The notes beneath the pieces are model-generated. The model did no database searches. It saw nothing but the letters and a program-made list of their open reading frames with translations, and was not told where the DNA came from. Made by a program: the position numbers and the translations under genes. From Thiothrix subterranea (GTDB lineage Bacteria > Pseudomonadota > Gammaproteobacteria > Thiotrichales > Thiotrichaceae), in the NCBI RefSeq assembly GCF_016772315.1, contig NZ_CP053482.1, positions 1,426,001 to 1,490,000 of the forward strand: DNA of 64,000 nucleotides. Reading direction: 5' to 3'. Positions 54,303 through 62,400 of this stretch are shown here, one piece after another (within the stretch, counting starts at the first letter, position 1; each line of letters starts with the position of its first letter).

Positions 54303-54490
54303 TTCTCGTCTCCTGTTTCAAATTGATTACCCCTCACCCCAACCCCGCACCCAGCCGCTTACAGCGTCGTCCCTCAAGGGGAGAGGGGCTAAGAGAGGTT
54401 CATTCCGTTTCTGCGGTGCGTTTCAGCCAGCCGCACGCTTGTTTGCCTACCCGTACCGCTCCCGTCATATTCCTTTTGCTGCGATTTTAA
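54303..54490. other. spacer between target 1 and the DUF559 element
   Basis: 188 bases with no full gene. On the minus strand a short frame ends GKQACGWLKRTAETE before a stop at about 54397; it could be the end of the deleted reverse transcriptase or of a small accessory gene, but neither can be shown. A CTCAAGGGGAGAGGGG-type hairpin of the dispersed kind occurs at 54330-54390. Confidence 0.35.
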
Positions 54491-55095
54491 GTATCTACAC
54501 AAGTTTGGGATACCTCTTCACTGCATCACTCCGAACGTCCCCCCATCCCCAGCCTTTCCCCCACAAGGGGTGAAGGGGGCAAGAGGTGCTGCCTATCGGT
54601 GAATATTGCGTGGCAGGGCTAAGTTGTCGACACTGGTGGGATGGAAAAACAAAACAACAAGATACATCGTGACCTTGCCCGAAATCTACGCAAGAACATG
54701 ACCACACCAGAGCAGCAGTTATGGGAAGCCTTGAGAAAACGCCAACTCGATGGCTACCGTTTTCGCCGTCAAACCCCATTGGGACGTTATATTGCTGATT
54801 TTGTTTGCTTGGAAGCACGTTTAGTGATTGAACTGGATGGCAACCATCATCATGAGCAGCAAGGTTACGACCGCGAACGCGACCATTGGATGCAACAACA
54901 AAATTTTCAGGTGCTACGTTTCTGGAATCACGAAATTCTGAACCATCAGGAAGTCGTTTTACAACAAATCTACCACGCTTTACACAGACAGCCGTAGCAT
55001 CTCTTACCCCCTTCACCCCTTGTGGGGGAAGGGCTGGGGATGGGGGGACGTTCGGAGTGATGCAGTGAAAAGGTATCCCAAACTTGTGTAGATAC
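54491..55095. mobile_element. 605-bp element with 100-bp inverted repeats encoding a DUF559 endonuclease
   Basis: Arms 54491-54590 and 54996-55095 are complementary over 100 bases with 4 mismatches, starting GTATCTACACAAGTTTGGGA. Each arm contains a further CCCTTCACCCCTTGTGGGGG-type palindrome. The element carries one gene and lies exactly where the DGR reverse transcriptase reading frame breaks off. No target duplication was seen. It matches no insertion-sequence family that I know. Confidence 0.75.
54641..54997 (+). CDS. DUF559 (Vsr-like) endonuclease
   Basis: A 118-residue protein of the DUF559 family: ARNLRKNMTTPEQQLWEALR, DGYRFRRQTPLGRYIADFVC with the catalytic Asp, LVIELDGNHH and the helix EVVLQQIYHAL. 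The fold is that of the very-short-patch-repair/PD-(D/E)XK nucleases. It fills the element between the inverted repeats, and its stop lies in the right arm, so it may promote spread of the element much as homing nucleases do. That role is inferred. Confidence 0.85.
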   Translation: MEKQNNKIHRDLARNLRKNMTTPEQQLWEALRKRQLDGYRFRRQTPLGRYIADFVCLEARLVIELDGNHHHEQQGYDRERDHWMQQQNFQVLRFWNHEILNHQEVVLQQIYHALHRQP

Positions 55096-55231
55096 CTATG
55101 GACAAGGTAGTCAGTTCATCCAGCAGTTTGCGTTCAAACTGCAACACCCCCGCCGACTTGCGCTTGTAACGGCGGCAAACCTTGTAAGCGTGGTAGCATT
55201 GTTGAAAACTGCCGAATTGTTCGCTTTCCAT
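55096..55231 (-). pseudogene. DGR reverse transcriptase, N-terminal fragment
   Basis: From ATG 55231, 6 bases after the template frame's stop, the minus strand encodes MESEQFGSFQQCYHAYKVCR, then YKRKSAGVLQFERKLLDEL and TTLSI, before running into the DUF559 element. An aromatic start, AYxxCRRxKR and FExxLLxEL are the usual first 45 residues of DGR-type reverse transcriptases. Fingers, palm (YxDD) and thumb are absent. The family call rests on this short match and on its position directly after the template repeat, the normal DGR layout. Confidence 0.6.
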
Positions 55232-55239
55232 TTCTCTCA

Positions 55240-55335
55240 CTCACCGGAACGAACTAACCGCACCGCATTATCATTGTTACGGTTGTTTTGTGTGTCATTA
55301 CCGTTGTTGAAGTTGACATTCCAAGCGTTGGACGC
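55240..55335 (-). repeat. DGR template repeat (TR)
   Basis: A 96-base copy of the variable repeats in which every variable codon is A-rich: AAC or AAT at 11 codons plus ACA, CAA and GAT. Conserved codons (GCG TCC, GCT TGG, GTC, TTC, GGT, CGT, and the last eight codons) are identical in all three copies. As protein it would read SNAWNVNFNNGNDTQNNRNN. About 30 of 96 bases are A. It lies immediately before the reverse transcriptase start and lacks a host gene. Confidence 0.85.
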
Positions 55336-55558
55336 TAACCCGCGCACTTCCCACCACCCCGCATAGCCTAACGGTGACACGGGGCAGCCTATTCATGCAC
55401 ATTGGCGGCGCGGGCACTCAGTGAGAAGGGTCACTTGCCAAGCCGCCACGGGCTGGCAATTCTGCCCCCACCGCTGGCGAGGGGGACAAAGCCAACCTCA
55501 CCAGCCGATGTAACACCAATAACAACCTTCGGCTCCTAAACCATTGCAAAAAGCAAAA
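55336..55558. other. spacer between template repeat and target 2
   Basis: No supported gene. The minus strand upstream of the template reads LGYAGWWEVRGLAS, loosely like the region before the VRs, so the template may derive from a decayed third DUF1566 gene. Several short GC-rich inverted stretches occur (for example GCCCCCACCGC near 55465). Confidence 0.4.
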
Positions 55559-57190
55559 TCACTGACCGGAACGAACTAACCGCACCGCACTACCACTGTC
55601 ACGGTCGTACCAACCGTCAACACCGCTGTAGAAGCTGACATACCAAGCGTAGGACGCATAACCTGCATACGGTGTTCCCGACCAATACCACCATGAATTC
55701 GTATTCGGGAAGTAAGCCGTATCAATGGAAGGATCGCTGCGTGACAGATCGGCGATGGAGCGCAACTCGGTCACGCTCGGCATCCGCCAGCCGCTGCTTG
55801 CACCACACCAGCCTGCCGTATTGACCGCCTGCACGTAACCTTGTGTGTCGCATTGGCTGGTGGCGGGGCTACCACAACTACCGCCATTGGGTGTGCCTGC
55901 ACCCCCACCGTTTTTGGCGTTATCTGTGTTGTACCAAGTGTATGTCCAGTCCTTGTCGTGCAAACCGCTATCATCGGTTTTCACTTCCCAGATCAAGCCA
56001 GTGACATTATCTTTCACACAAGCCCACGGGGTGCTGGCATAAGCGGCAGACTGGTCAGCCAGCGCCACCCCAGCGGAATCCAGCTTGGTAAAATTGAAAC
56101 CCCGATGACCATCGGCATCATTATTGGTGGCTTGGGTGGCATCGCGCCCGGTTTCGGCATCCTGCCCCGGAAAACCCGCCTGTGGGCAAGCAGCGTTTGC
56201 TGAGGCATTACCGCATTGGGTAATGCCTGTGTCGTTGAGTTTGGCAGTGAGAGTGGGGGCAGCATTGACGGTGACAACCACCGTATCTTCCCCGCCCGCC
56301 CCGTTGTTATCCCGTACCACCAGCTTAAAAGTCAGGATTTCATCCGCCGTCACATCCGGCAACACCACTGTCGGGGTGGCGGTGGTAGCATCCTGCAATA
56401 CCGCTGGCGTACCCCCAACCTGCTCCCAAGCATAGCTGACGATATTGCCATCCTCATCACTGCTGGCACTGCCATCCAACAACAACACTGCCTTTTCAGC
56501 CGCTGCAAAATCCTCACCGGCATTCGCCAGCGGAGCGGTGTTTTCTGCACGTACCACCACCGTGATTTTCCCCGGCTTGCCCGGTGACTTGCCATCGCGG
56601 ACGGTGAAATTGAAAGAATCCTTGCCCACAAAGCCCGTTTTCGGCGTATAGGTGACAACATTGCCGCCCTTCAGCACCACCGTGCCGCCTTTTTTGCTTT
56701 TCTTATCCGGCTTATAGCTCAGGGTATCACTATCAACATCCGACCCAGACAGGGCAATCTCCCGTGCCGTGCTTCTGACTGCCAAGACTTCGCTGCTTTG
56801 CGCCAACGGCTTATCATTGCTGGCCTGCACCGTGATTGACACCGTGGCGGGCGACGAATCAAGTTGCCCGTCATTGGCTTTGAAGGTGAAACTGTCCGGC
56901 GAACCCTCTGGGCTGAAATAATCCGGGTCGGGGGTGTAAACCATCGCCCCGCGTTTCAGCGCAAGCTTGCCGTGGGCAGGCGGGCTAACGATGCTAAAGG
57001 TCAGTTTCTGCTTTTCCGGGTCAACCCCCTTGAGGGTAACGGGCTTGGGCTTATCTTCCTTGGTGATTAAATTCGCTGCGACGGCAACGGGCTGCTGGTT
57101 CTCCGCAGCCCAACCCATACCCGGCAATAACAATATTGCCGCCAAAAACACCCCAAGCCATTGGCTAAGTGAATACCCTGCTTTCTTCAT
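55559..57190 (-). CDS. secreted cadherin/PKD/DUF1566 protein with a DGR variable repeat (target protein 2)
   Basis: A 543-residue protein: signal peptide (QWLGVFLAAILLLPGMGWA); two cadherin-like Ig repeats about 30-125 and 128-215 (FTFKANDGQLDSSPATVSIT; GKDSFNFTVRDGKSPG); a PKD domain about 217-308 (ANAGEDFAAAEKAVLLLDGS, EDGNIVSYAWEQVGG); and a DUF1566 domain about 310-543 (GLIWEVKTDDSGLHDKDWTY, SGWRMPSVTELRSIADLSR). Its last 32 codons, ASYAWYVSF to VRLVRSGQ, form variable repeat 2. The Ig and PKD repeats look like a stalk that displays the variable domain. It lies upstream of the template on the same strand. Confidence 0.88.
   Translation of the reverse strand: MKKAGYSLSQWLGVFLAAILLLPGMGWAAENQQPVAVAANLITKEDKPKPVTLKGVDPEKQKLTFSIVSPPAHGKLALKRGAMVYTPDPDYFSPEGSPDSFTFKANDGQLDSSPATVSITVQASNDKPLAQSSEVLAVRSTAREIALSGSDVDSDTLSYKPDKKSKKGGTVVLKGGNVVTYTPKTGFVGKDSFNFTVRDGKSPGKPGKITVVVRAENTAPLANAGEDFAAAEKAVLLLDGSASSDEDGNIVSYAWEQVGGTPAVLQDATTATPTVVLPDVTADEILTFKLVVRDNNGAGGEDTVVVTVNAAPTLTAKLNDTGITQCGNASANAACPQAGFPGQDAETGRDATQATNNDADGHRGFNFTKLDSAGVALADQSAAYASTPWACVKDNVTGLIWEVKTDDSGLHDKDWTYTWYNTDNAKNGGGAGTPNGGSCGSPATSQCDTQGYVQAVNTAGWCGASSGWRMPSVTELRSIADLSRSDPSIDTAYFPNTNSWWYWSGTPYAGYASYAWYVSFYSGVDGWYDRDSGSAVRLVRSGQ
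55562..55657 (-). repeat. DGR variable repeat 2 (VR2)
   Basis: A 96-base segment at the 3' end of target 2. By hand count it differs from the template at 20 positions, 17 of them at template adenines. The three other differences (C in ACA, C in CAA, G of the last codon GAG) occur at the same sites in VR1, so they are fixed template/target differences rather than mutagenesis. Confidence 0.85.
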
Positions 57191-57391
57191 GACAACAACC
57201 CCTAGTCAAAAAACATACTAATCAGTCTATAAGACAAACCGCCCAATCGTCTTGACACTTCATCATTATTTTTTGACAAATATAAATTTATTCACATTTT
57301 TTTATGATGGCGGTTAAAACATACAATCATGCTACAATTTCGCTGTTAAAAATGGGTATAATGCGTAACACTCAGCATTTCAGGATACATT

Positions 57392-58051
57392 ATGGCTGCC
57401 CTTGACCTTGCCGAATATTTGCGCCAACAAATGGAAAAATCCGGCATCAGCGTGACGGAACTTGCCCGCCGTTCCAACCTATCCCGCCAATCCATCTACA
57501 ACATGCTCAACGCCGAACTAGAACAAGCCCGTTTAACCACCTTTATCCAGCTAGCCAATGCGCTAAAAATTCACCCGCTAGATCTGATGCGCGTTTTCTT
57601 CTCCCGCTGGGAATTCCCGACCAACACCCCCACCCGTACCAAATCTCTTGTCAACGGCGATGATATTGGTTTTATTGGGGATATTACGATACCCGACCAC
57701 TCCATCCTTGCACCGGGGCAAACCTTTGAAAAAATCTGGGAAATCCGCAATGTGGGTGCTATCCCTTGGCAAAACCGCCGGATTGTCTGCTTAGATCAGC
57801 AAATCGAAGTGCGCTTTCAAAATGGTGAAAAACTCGATACCTACAAGTATGGTCTTATGCCGCTGGACGGGCGTGAAATTTGCGTCCCCGACATCCACCC
57901 CGGACAAAATCACCGAATCAGCATCTGCTTTCTTGCTCCCGAAGTTGCCTGCACCACCATTTCCTATTGGAAAATGGTCGATGCAGAAAACACCATACTG
58001 TTTCCCGATATGACGGGATTGTATTGCTTAGTACAAGTAATGCCCCTATGA
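57392..58051 (+). CDS. HTH regulator with an NBR1-type Ig-like domain
   Basis: A 219-residue protein. Residues 8-70 form a Cro/CI HTH (LRQQMEKSGISVTELARRSN, LSRQSIYNMLNA, ANALKIHPLDLMRVFF). Residues about 95-219 match the NBR1 Ig-like (four-Trp) domain: ILAPGQTFEKIWEIRNVGAI with PW, CVPDIHPGQNHRISI and TTISYWKMVD. Known bacterial examples join HTH and NBR1-Ig domains, but their ligand is not known. Divergent from target 2 of the DGR across 201 bases that hold several TTGACA/TATAAT-like sequences. Confidence 0.82.
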   Translation: MAALDLAEYLRQQMEKSGISVTELARRSNLSRQSIYNMLNAELEQARLTTFIQLANALKIHPLDLMRVFFSRWEFPTNTPTRTKSLVNGDDIGFIGDITIPDHSILAPGQTFEKIWEIRNVGAIPWQNRRIVCLDQQIEVRFQNGEKLDTYKYGLMPLDGREICVPDIHPGQNHRISICFLAPEVACTTISYWKMVDAENTILFPDMTGLYCLVQVMPL

Positions 58052-58486
58052 ATGCTCTATCAATCTATCGGACGGTTTCCCCAGCATCTCCCCCAACGCC
58101 ATCCGCGACGTTGCCGCCACCAGCGCACGACTCAGTTTTCGCGGCGCAAACAATACGTTTTCCACAAACTCCTGATTGCTAAACACAATGTCATCCGCTG
58201 TTGGTGCATAAGCACTGCCGCGACTAATACGCGCCACACGCCCCAAATTCACCCCACGCCCATCATCCAAAATCAACAGATGCGGGCAAAGCTGCCGGTA
58301 CGGGTCAGGTCGGGGAAAATCCACAATCGCCAGCAACACCAATGGCTTACCCGGAAAGTGCACGCCCGCGTTGATTTCGGTCGAATGGATTTCCACCACA
58401 TGCAGCGGCTGCCCAATCAAACCCCGTAATTGTTCCACTTGTTGGTGATAAGCCGTTGACGGCCACAATTCTTCAGAATCGCTCAT
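58046..58486 (-). CDS. conserved protein of unknown function
   Basis: A 146-residue protein (MSDSEELWPSTAYHQQVEQL..., FPGKPLVLLAIVDFPRPDPY, HLLILDDGRGVNLGRVARIS, RALVAATSRMALGEML). No family recognised; no signal peptide or membrane segment. Its end overlaps the convergent HTH/NBR1 gene by 6 bases and it is divergent from amgK. It could be a partner of cell-wall recycling genes but nothing shows that. Confidence 0.6.
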   Translation of the reverse strand: MSDSEELWPSTAYHQQVEQLRGLIGQPLHVVEIHSTEINAGVHFPGKPLVLLAIVDFPRPDPYRQLCPHLLILDDGRGVNLGRVARISRGSAYAPTADDIVFSNQEFVENVLFAPRKLSRALVAATSRMALGEMLGKPSDRLIEHS

Positions 58487-58581
58487 GAATTTTGCCGATT
58501 TAATGTTCAATTTACAGAAAGCCTAGCATGTTAGGATACACTATTCATAACCTATCAATACGCTAGGAAACGCCGAGATTT

Positions 58582-59589
58582 ATGACACAGGATACACGTC
58601 TTGAGCAATTAACTCAGTGGGTCAACAGCCTGCCCAACTGGGAGCACGCCGTCTTAGAACCTGCTTCGGCAGATGCCAGCTTCCGGCATTATTTTCGCGC
58701 CCGTGGCACCGACGGTACCGCCATTTGCATGGATGCCCCGCCCGATAAAGAAGACATCCGCCCGTTTGTGGAAGTGACGCATTTGCTGAGTGCGACCGGC
58801 GTTCATGCCCCGCAATTATTGGCGCAAAATTTGCTGGATGGCTTTCTGCTGCTGGAAGACTTAGGCAATACCAGCTACCTGAGCCAGCTTACCCCCGCTA
58901 CTGTTAAAGACTTGTATGCCGATGCCCTGCACGCGCTGTTGCAACTTCAGCAAGCCGACTGTGACCATTTGCCGGTTTACAACGAGCGTATCTTGCGCCG
59001 TGAAATGGAATTAATGCCGGAATGGTTCCTGAAAACCCACCTAGGCTTCAGCGATGAGCAGATTCCACACGAACTGATTCAACAAACCTTTGAAGACCTG
59101 ATCGAATCGGCTATCGGGCAACCTGTCGCCTTTGTTCACCGCGATTACCACAGCCGCAATCTCATGGTCACAACCGCCAATAACCCCGGCATTATTGACT
59201 ATCAGGACGCGGTATTAGGGCCTGCAACCTACGATCTAGTGTCCTTGCTGCGTGACTGCTACATCGTTTGGCCACAAGCGCAAGTCGAATGGTGGGTCGA
59301 TTGCTACCGCAAAGAAGCCATTGCTGCGGGGGTGCTACCGCCAGTAGATCAGCAAACCTACCAGCAATGGTTTGACCTCATGGGGTTGCAACGCCACCTT
59401 AAGGTGCTGGGGATTTTTGCCCGCCTTAATCACCGTGACGGTAAACCGGGCTATCTGGATGACCTGCCTCTGGTGCTGAGTTACGTGCTGGAAGTCGGCT
59501 CACGCTACCCCGAAACCAGCGAGCTAATCGAATGGATGCGGCGGGCAGGCATTCCCGAACGCATCGGCACTGTCCACATTCCCGCCTGA
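58582..59589 (+). CDS. amgK: N-acetylmuramate/N-acetylglucosamine kinase
   Basis: AmgK phosphorylates the anomeric carbon of MurNAc and GlcNAc in the recycling route that bypasses de novo UDP-MurNAc synthesis. The 335-residue protein has the aminoglycoside-phosphotransferase fold: FVHRDYHSRNLMV (catalytic Asp), GIIDYQDAVLGPATYDLVS (metal-binding Asp). The stop overlaps the murU start (TGATG), the standard pairing. Confidence 0.9.
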   Translation: MTQDTRLEQLTQWVNSLPNWEHAVLEPASADASFRHYFRARGTDGTAICMDAPPDKEDIRPFVEVTHLLSATGVHAPQLLAQNLLDGFLLLEDLGNTSYLSQLTPATVKDLYADALHALLQLQQADCDHLPVYNERILRREMELMPEWFLKTHLGFSDEQIPHELIQQTFEDLIESAIGQPVAFVHRDYHSRNLMVTTANNPGIIDYQDAVLGPATYDLVSLLRDCYIVWPQAQVEWWVDCYRKEAIAAGVLPPVDQQTYQQWFDLMGLQRHLKVLGIFARLNHRDGKPGYLDDLPLVLSYVLEVGSRYPETSELIEWMRRAGIPERIGTVHIPA

Positions 59590-60284
59590 TGACGATGATG
59601 AAAGCCATGATTCTCGCCGCTGGGCACGGCACACGGATGCGCCCATTAACCGACCACACCCCGAAACCCTTGCTACCTGCTGGCGGCAAGCCGTTGATCG
59701 TGTGGCATATCGAAAAACTCGCCCGCGCGGGCTTTCGCGACATTGTAATCAATCTGGCCTGGCTGGGCTGGAAAATCCCCGAAGCCTTGGGGGATGGTTC
59801 ACGTTGGAATGTCAATCTGCACTATTCCGACGAGCAGCAAGAGGGCGCATTGGAAACGGCGGGTGGCATTATCAAAGCACTACCGTTATTAAGTGACGCG
59901 CCGTTCTTGGTGGTGAATGGCGATGTATGGTGTGATTACCCGTGCCTGCCTTTCCACTTAGCGGAACACGATCTGGCGCATTTGGTGCTGGTTGCCAATC
60001 CGGTACACCATCCGCAAGGCGATTTCGGCTTGAATCAAGGGCGGGTTAGCAGCAGTGGCGAACCGCGTTACACCTTCAGCGGCATTGGTTATTACCGCCC
60101 CGAACTGTTCGCCGGATTGCCACTAGGTAAACACCCACTCGCCCCTTTGCTACGCCAAGCGATGCAGGCACATCAAGTCAGCGGGGAATATTTTGCGGGC
60201 GACTGGCGCGACATCGGTACACCCGAACGGTTGGCAGAATTAGACCAAGATTTATCCAAAAATCCACCCTCACCGACACCGTAG
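59589..60284 (+). CDS. murU: N-acetylmuramate alpha-1-phosphate uridylyltransferase
   Basis: MurU converts MurNAc-1-phosphate to UDP-MurNAc. The 231-residue nucleotidyltransferase has MILAAGHGTRMRPLTDHTPK at its N-terminus, FLVVNGDVWCDY as the metal site, and GDWRDIGTPERLAEL at the C-terminus. ATG 59589 overlaps the amgK stop. The 3' end overlaps the convergent idi gene by 15 bases. Confidence 0.9.
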   Translation: MTMMKAMILAAGHGTRMRPLTDHTPKPLLPAGGKPLIVWHIEKLARAGFRDIVINLAWLGWKIPEALGDGSRWNVNLHYSDEQQEGALETAGGIIKALPLLSDAPFLVVNGDVWCDYPCLPFHLAEHDLAHLVLVANPVHHPQGDFGLNQGRVSSSGEPRYTFSGIGYYRPELFAGLPLGKHPLAPLLRQAMQAHQVSGEYFAGDWRDIGTPERLAELDQDLSKNPPSPTP

Positions 60285-60818
60285 AGACGCAAAATTTTGC
60301 GTCTCTACCAGCGCATCCAGCAGCGCGGTTTCTAATTTGCACCAAGGCGAATAATGACCAGCCACATCCGCCACCAATATTTGTTTGAAATCTTCCCACG
60401 CAATCCAGCGCGTAGCGGCGACTTCGAGCGGATTGGGTATTGGCTCATCCACAGTACGCGCCAACCACACCGGGCAGATTTCGTTTTCAACCACACCGCC
60501 GTATTCGCAGCGGTACTGGAAATTGGGTAAGGCTTCGCACAAATCATACACCTGCATCCCCAACTCCAACGCCACTCGCCGCTGGATGGCTTCAGCAACC
60601 GATTCGCCCAACGCCGGATGCCCACAGCACGAATTCGACCAAAAACCGGGCCACGTTAGCTTACTGAAACTGCGCTGTTGCAGCAGCAGTTCCCCCGCCT
60701 GATTAAAGATAAACACCGAAAACCCCCGGTGTAACGGGGTTTCCAGCGTATGCACGTGGCTTTTCGGCACAGTTCCCAGCACCGCATTATGCTGATCGAC
60801 CAACACCACGTGTTCCAT
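60270..60818 (-). CDS. idi: isopentenyl-diphosphate delta-isomerase (type 1)
   Basis: Idi interconverts isopentenyl and dimethylallyl diphosphate. The 182-residue Nudix-fold protein has the catalytic Cys in WSNSCCGHPALGES and the Glu in VVENEICPVWLA. Start ATG 60818 lies 9 bases downstream of the folE2 stop (60826), so the two genes are an operon; frames extending upstream overlap folE2. Confidence 0.88.
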   Translation of the reverse strand: MEHVVLVDQHNAVLGTVPKSHVHTLETPLHRGFSVFIFNQAGELLLQQRSFSKLTWPGFWSNSCCGHPALGESVAEAIQRRVALELGMQVYDLCEALPNFQYRCEYGGVVENEICPVWLARTVDEPIPNPLEVAATRWIAWEDFKQILVADVAGHYSPWCKLETALLDALVETQNFASLRCR

Positions 60819-60825
60819 CCAGCTA

Positions 60826-61815
60826 TCAGGTGGGGTGGACGTATTCACGCGGATCGTCACGGTAGCCCCCTTCCACACCTTTAACGACAACGGCGACCGC
60901 ATCGTGAGCGTGCAAGCTTTCCATGTGATTGACACGCAACCAGAAATCGCGCACCGAAATATCGTCGTTCAAAGCATTTTTCAGGCGACGTGCCGCGTCT
61001 TCGCAGAACATCAGATTCGCCGCATTCAAACGCGCAAACTCTTGCTCATCTTCGCGTTTCACCGTGGCTTGTACCGGGGTTTTCAGCGCCGCTTCCACCC
61101 GGTCAATCAGGCTGGTAATGGGCAGTATGCGTACTTTTTCTGCCAATTTTACCCGTACTTGCGCAATGCTGCGTTGGCTATGCGGGGTCGCCCGAATCCC
61201 GTTGCTTGTTCCTAACCAGTCGAAAACGGTGTTCGCATCCACGACGGAAGCGTCGCCGAACGTTTCGCGGAAACCTTCTTGAATCAATTGCCGCGCTAAT
61301 GCTGCCGAACACGGGCAAGTGGAAGAATAAGGCACTTCCACGCTGACTTCGGTGTCAATTTGCCCGTTACGCAAAGTAGCAGCGACTTTTACGGGGTAGT
61401 TTTTCCAACCACTGTTAGCGCTCAGCAAGGAATTGCGGCGCTCGAAATAGTCAAAACGGCATTCCAAATAAGCGGCATCACTCAAACCACCATGGGTATC
61501 AACGAATTGCGCAATGGTGGCACGCAACACTTCAGGTGTCAGATCATTCATGCCGAGGAGTGTGTCTAGCGCCACGTATAAGCGCGACATGTGAATGCCC
61601 TTGCTGTTAGGGTCGATCAAATTAACGTAAGCCTGAACCCGTGCCAGTGTTTGCACCCGCTCACCGTTGGGGCTGCGCAGAAAGACTGGCAGCTCAATCT
61701 GACTCATTCCCACCCAATTGAGCGTTCCTTTAGCACCTGCGAGGGGTTGCTTGGCAACATCCGGCATAGCGGCAACCGCACAGGGCAATTCCTGGCAGGC
61801 ATTTGTAGACATCAT
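60826..61815 (-). CDS. folE2: GTP cyclohydrolase FolE2 (type IB)
   Basis: FolE2 makes dihydroneopterin triphosphate for folate, using metals other than zinc when zinc is scarce. The 329-residue protein has YSSTCPCSAALARQ with the metal-binding Cys, ATPHSQRSIAQVRVKL, and an N-terminal GTLNWVGMSQIELPV. The first two codons are both ATG; the second would be at 61812. It is followed by idi. Confidence 0.9.
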   Translation of the reverse strand: MMSTNACQELPCAVAAMPDVAKQPLAGAKGTLNWVGMSQIELPVFLRSPNGERVQTLARVQAYVNLIDPNSKGIHMSRLYVALDTLLGMNDLTPEVLRATIAQFVDTHGGLSDAAYLECRFDYFERRNSLLSANSGWKNYPVKVAATLRNGQIDTEVSVEVPYSSTCPCSAALARQLIQEGFRETFGDASVVDANTVFDWLGTSNGIRATPHSQRSIAQVRVKLAEKVRILPITSLIDRVEAALKTPVQATVKREDEQEFARLNAANLMFCEDAARRLKNALNDDISVRDFWLRVNHMESLHAHDAVAVVVKGVEGGYRDDPREYVHPT

Positions 61816-61905
61816 GTGAATTCCTCTTAGTCAAGGCTTGGCTCTATGGCTACCACAGTAGCAAAATGCGCGGCGCTATGACAATTTACCTAGAGCAGGC
61901 GTTGA

Positions 61906-62400
61906 TTAAAGGGCTTTTCGCTGTACATGGAAATACCCCAGCAGGGAGTGGAAAACCGGCCAAATCGCAATGCTGCTGAGTAATGGTGCCCAATACAACC
62001 AACCGCCCGTGCTACCAGCGCCTACCACCCGCAATATCCACAGATTAGCCAGCATGTATGCCCCCAAAATCACAAACAGCAGTGCCAATTGCTGCATAAA
62101 CGCTTCGGGGGTCATGCGCAAACTCAAGCGCACCGCAAGATACGTGACCAGCACATACCCCAAGGCATGTTGCCCTAATAATGATCCGGGTAAAGTTGTG
62201 TCTACGATCAGGCCAATCGCGAATACCACCACCAAACTGACGCGATCACGGATAATTAACGCCCAATGCACTAACGTCAGCGCGATCCATTCGGGACGCC
62301 ACAAACTCAATACATCGCCCAAGGGGATAAGCGACAACACCATCGCCAGAATCAACGTTACCAATACAGCGCCGGGGAAACGCGGGTCTTTAACGGGCAT
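61906..62400 (-). CDS. mreD: rod shape-determining protein MreD
   Basis: MreD is the small membrane subunit of the elongasome. The 164-residue protein has about five hydrophobic helices (VLVTLILAMVLSLIPLG, RPEWIALTLVHWALI, FAIGLIVDTTLPGSLLGQHA typical of MreD, LALLFVILGAYMLANL). ATG 62400 is used; its start overlaps the mreC stop by 11 bases. No other function fits. mre genes run in the order B-C-D on the minus strand. Confidence 0.88.
   Translation of the reverse strand: MPVKDPRFPGAVLVTLILAMVLSLIPLGDVLSLWRPEWIALTLVHWALIIRDRVSLVVVFAIGLIVDTTLPGSLLGQHALGYVLVTYLAVRLSLRMTPEAFMQQLALLFVILGAYMLANLWILRVVGAGSTGGWLYWAPLLSSIAIWPVFHSLLGYFHVQRKAL

Noticed and set aside
55240-55335. The A-rich repeat as a third variable repeat of a decayed target gene rather than the template
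   Set aside because: Its variable codons are almost all AAC/AAT, the maximal-A state expected of a template. It lacks the TGATTTTGCTTTTTGC tail common to both VRs and it adjoins the RT start.
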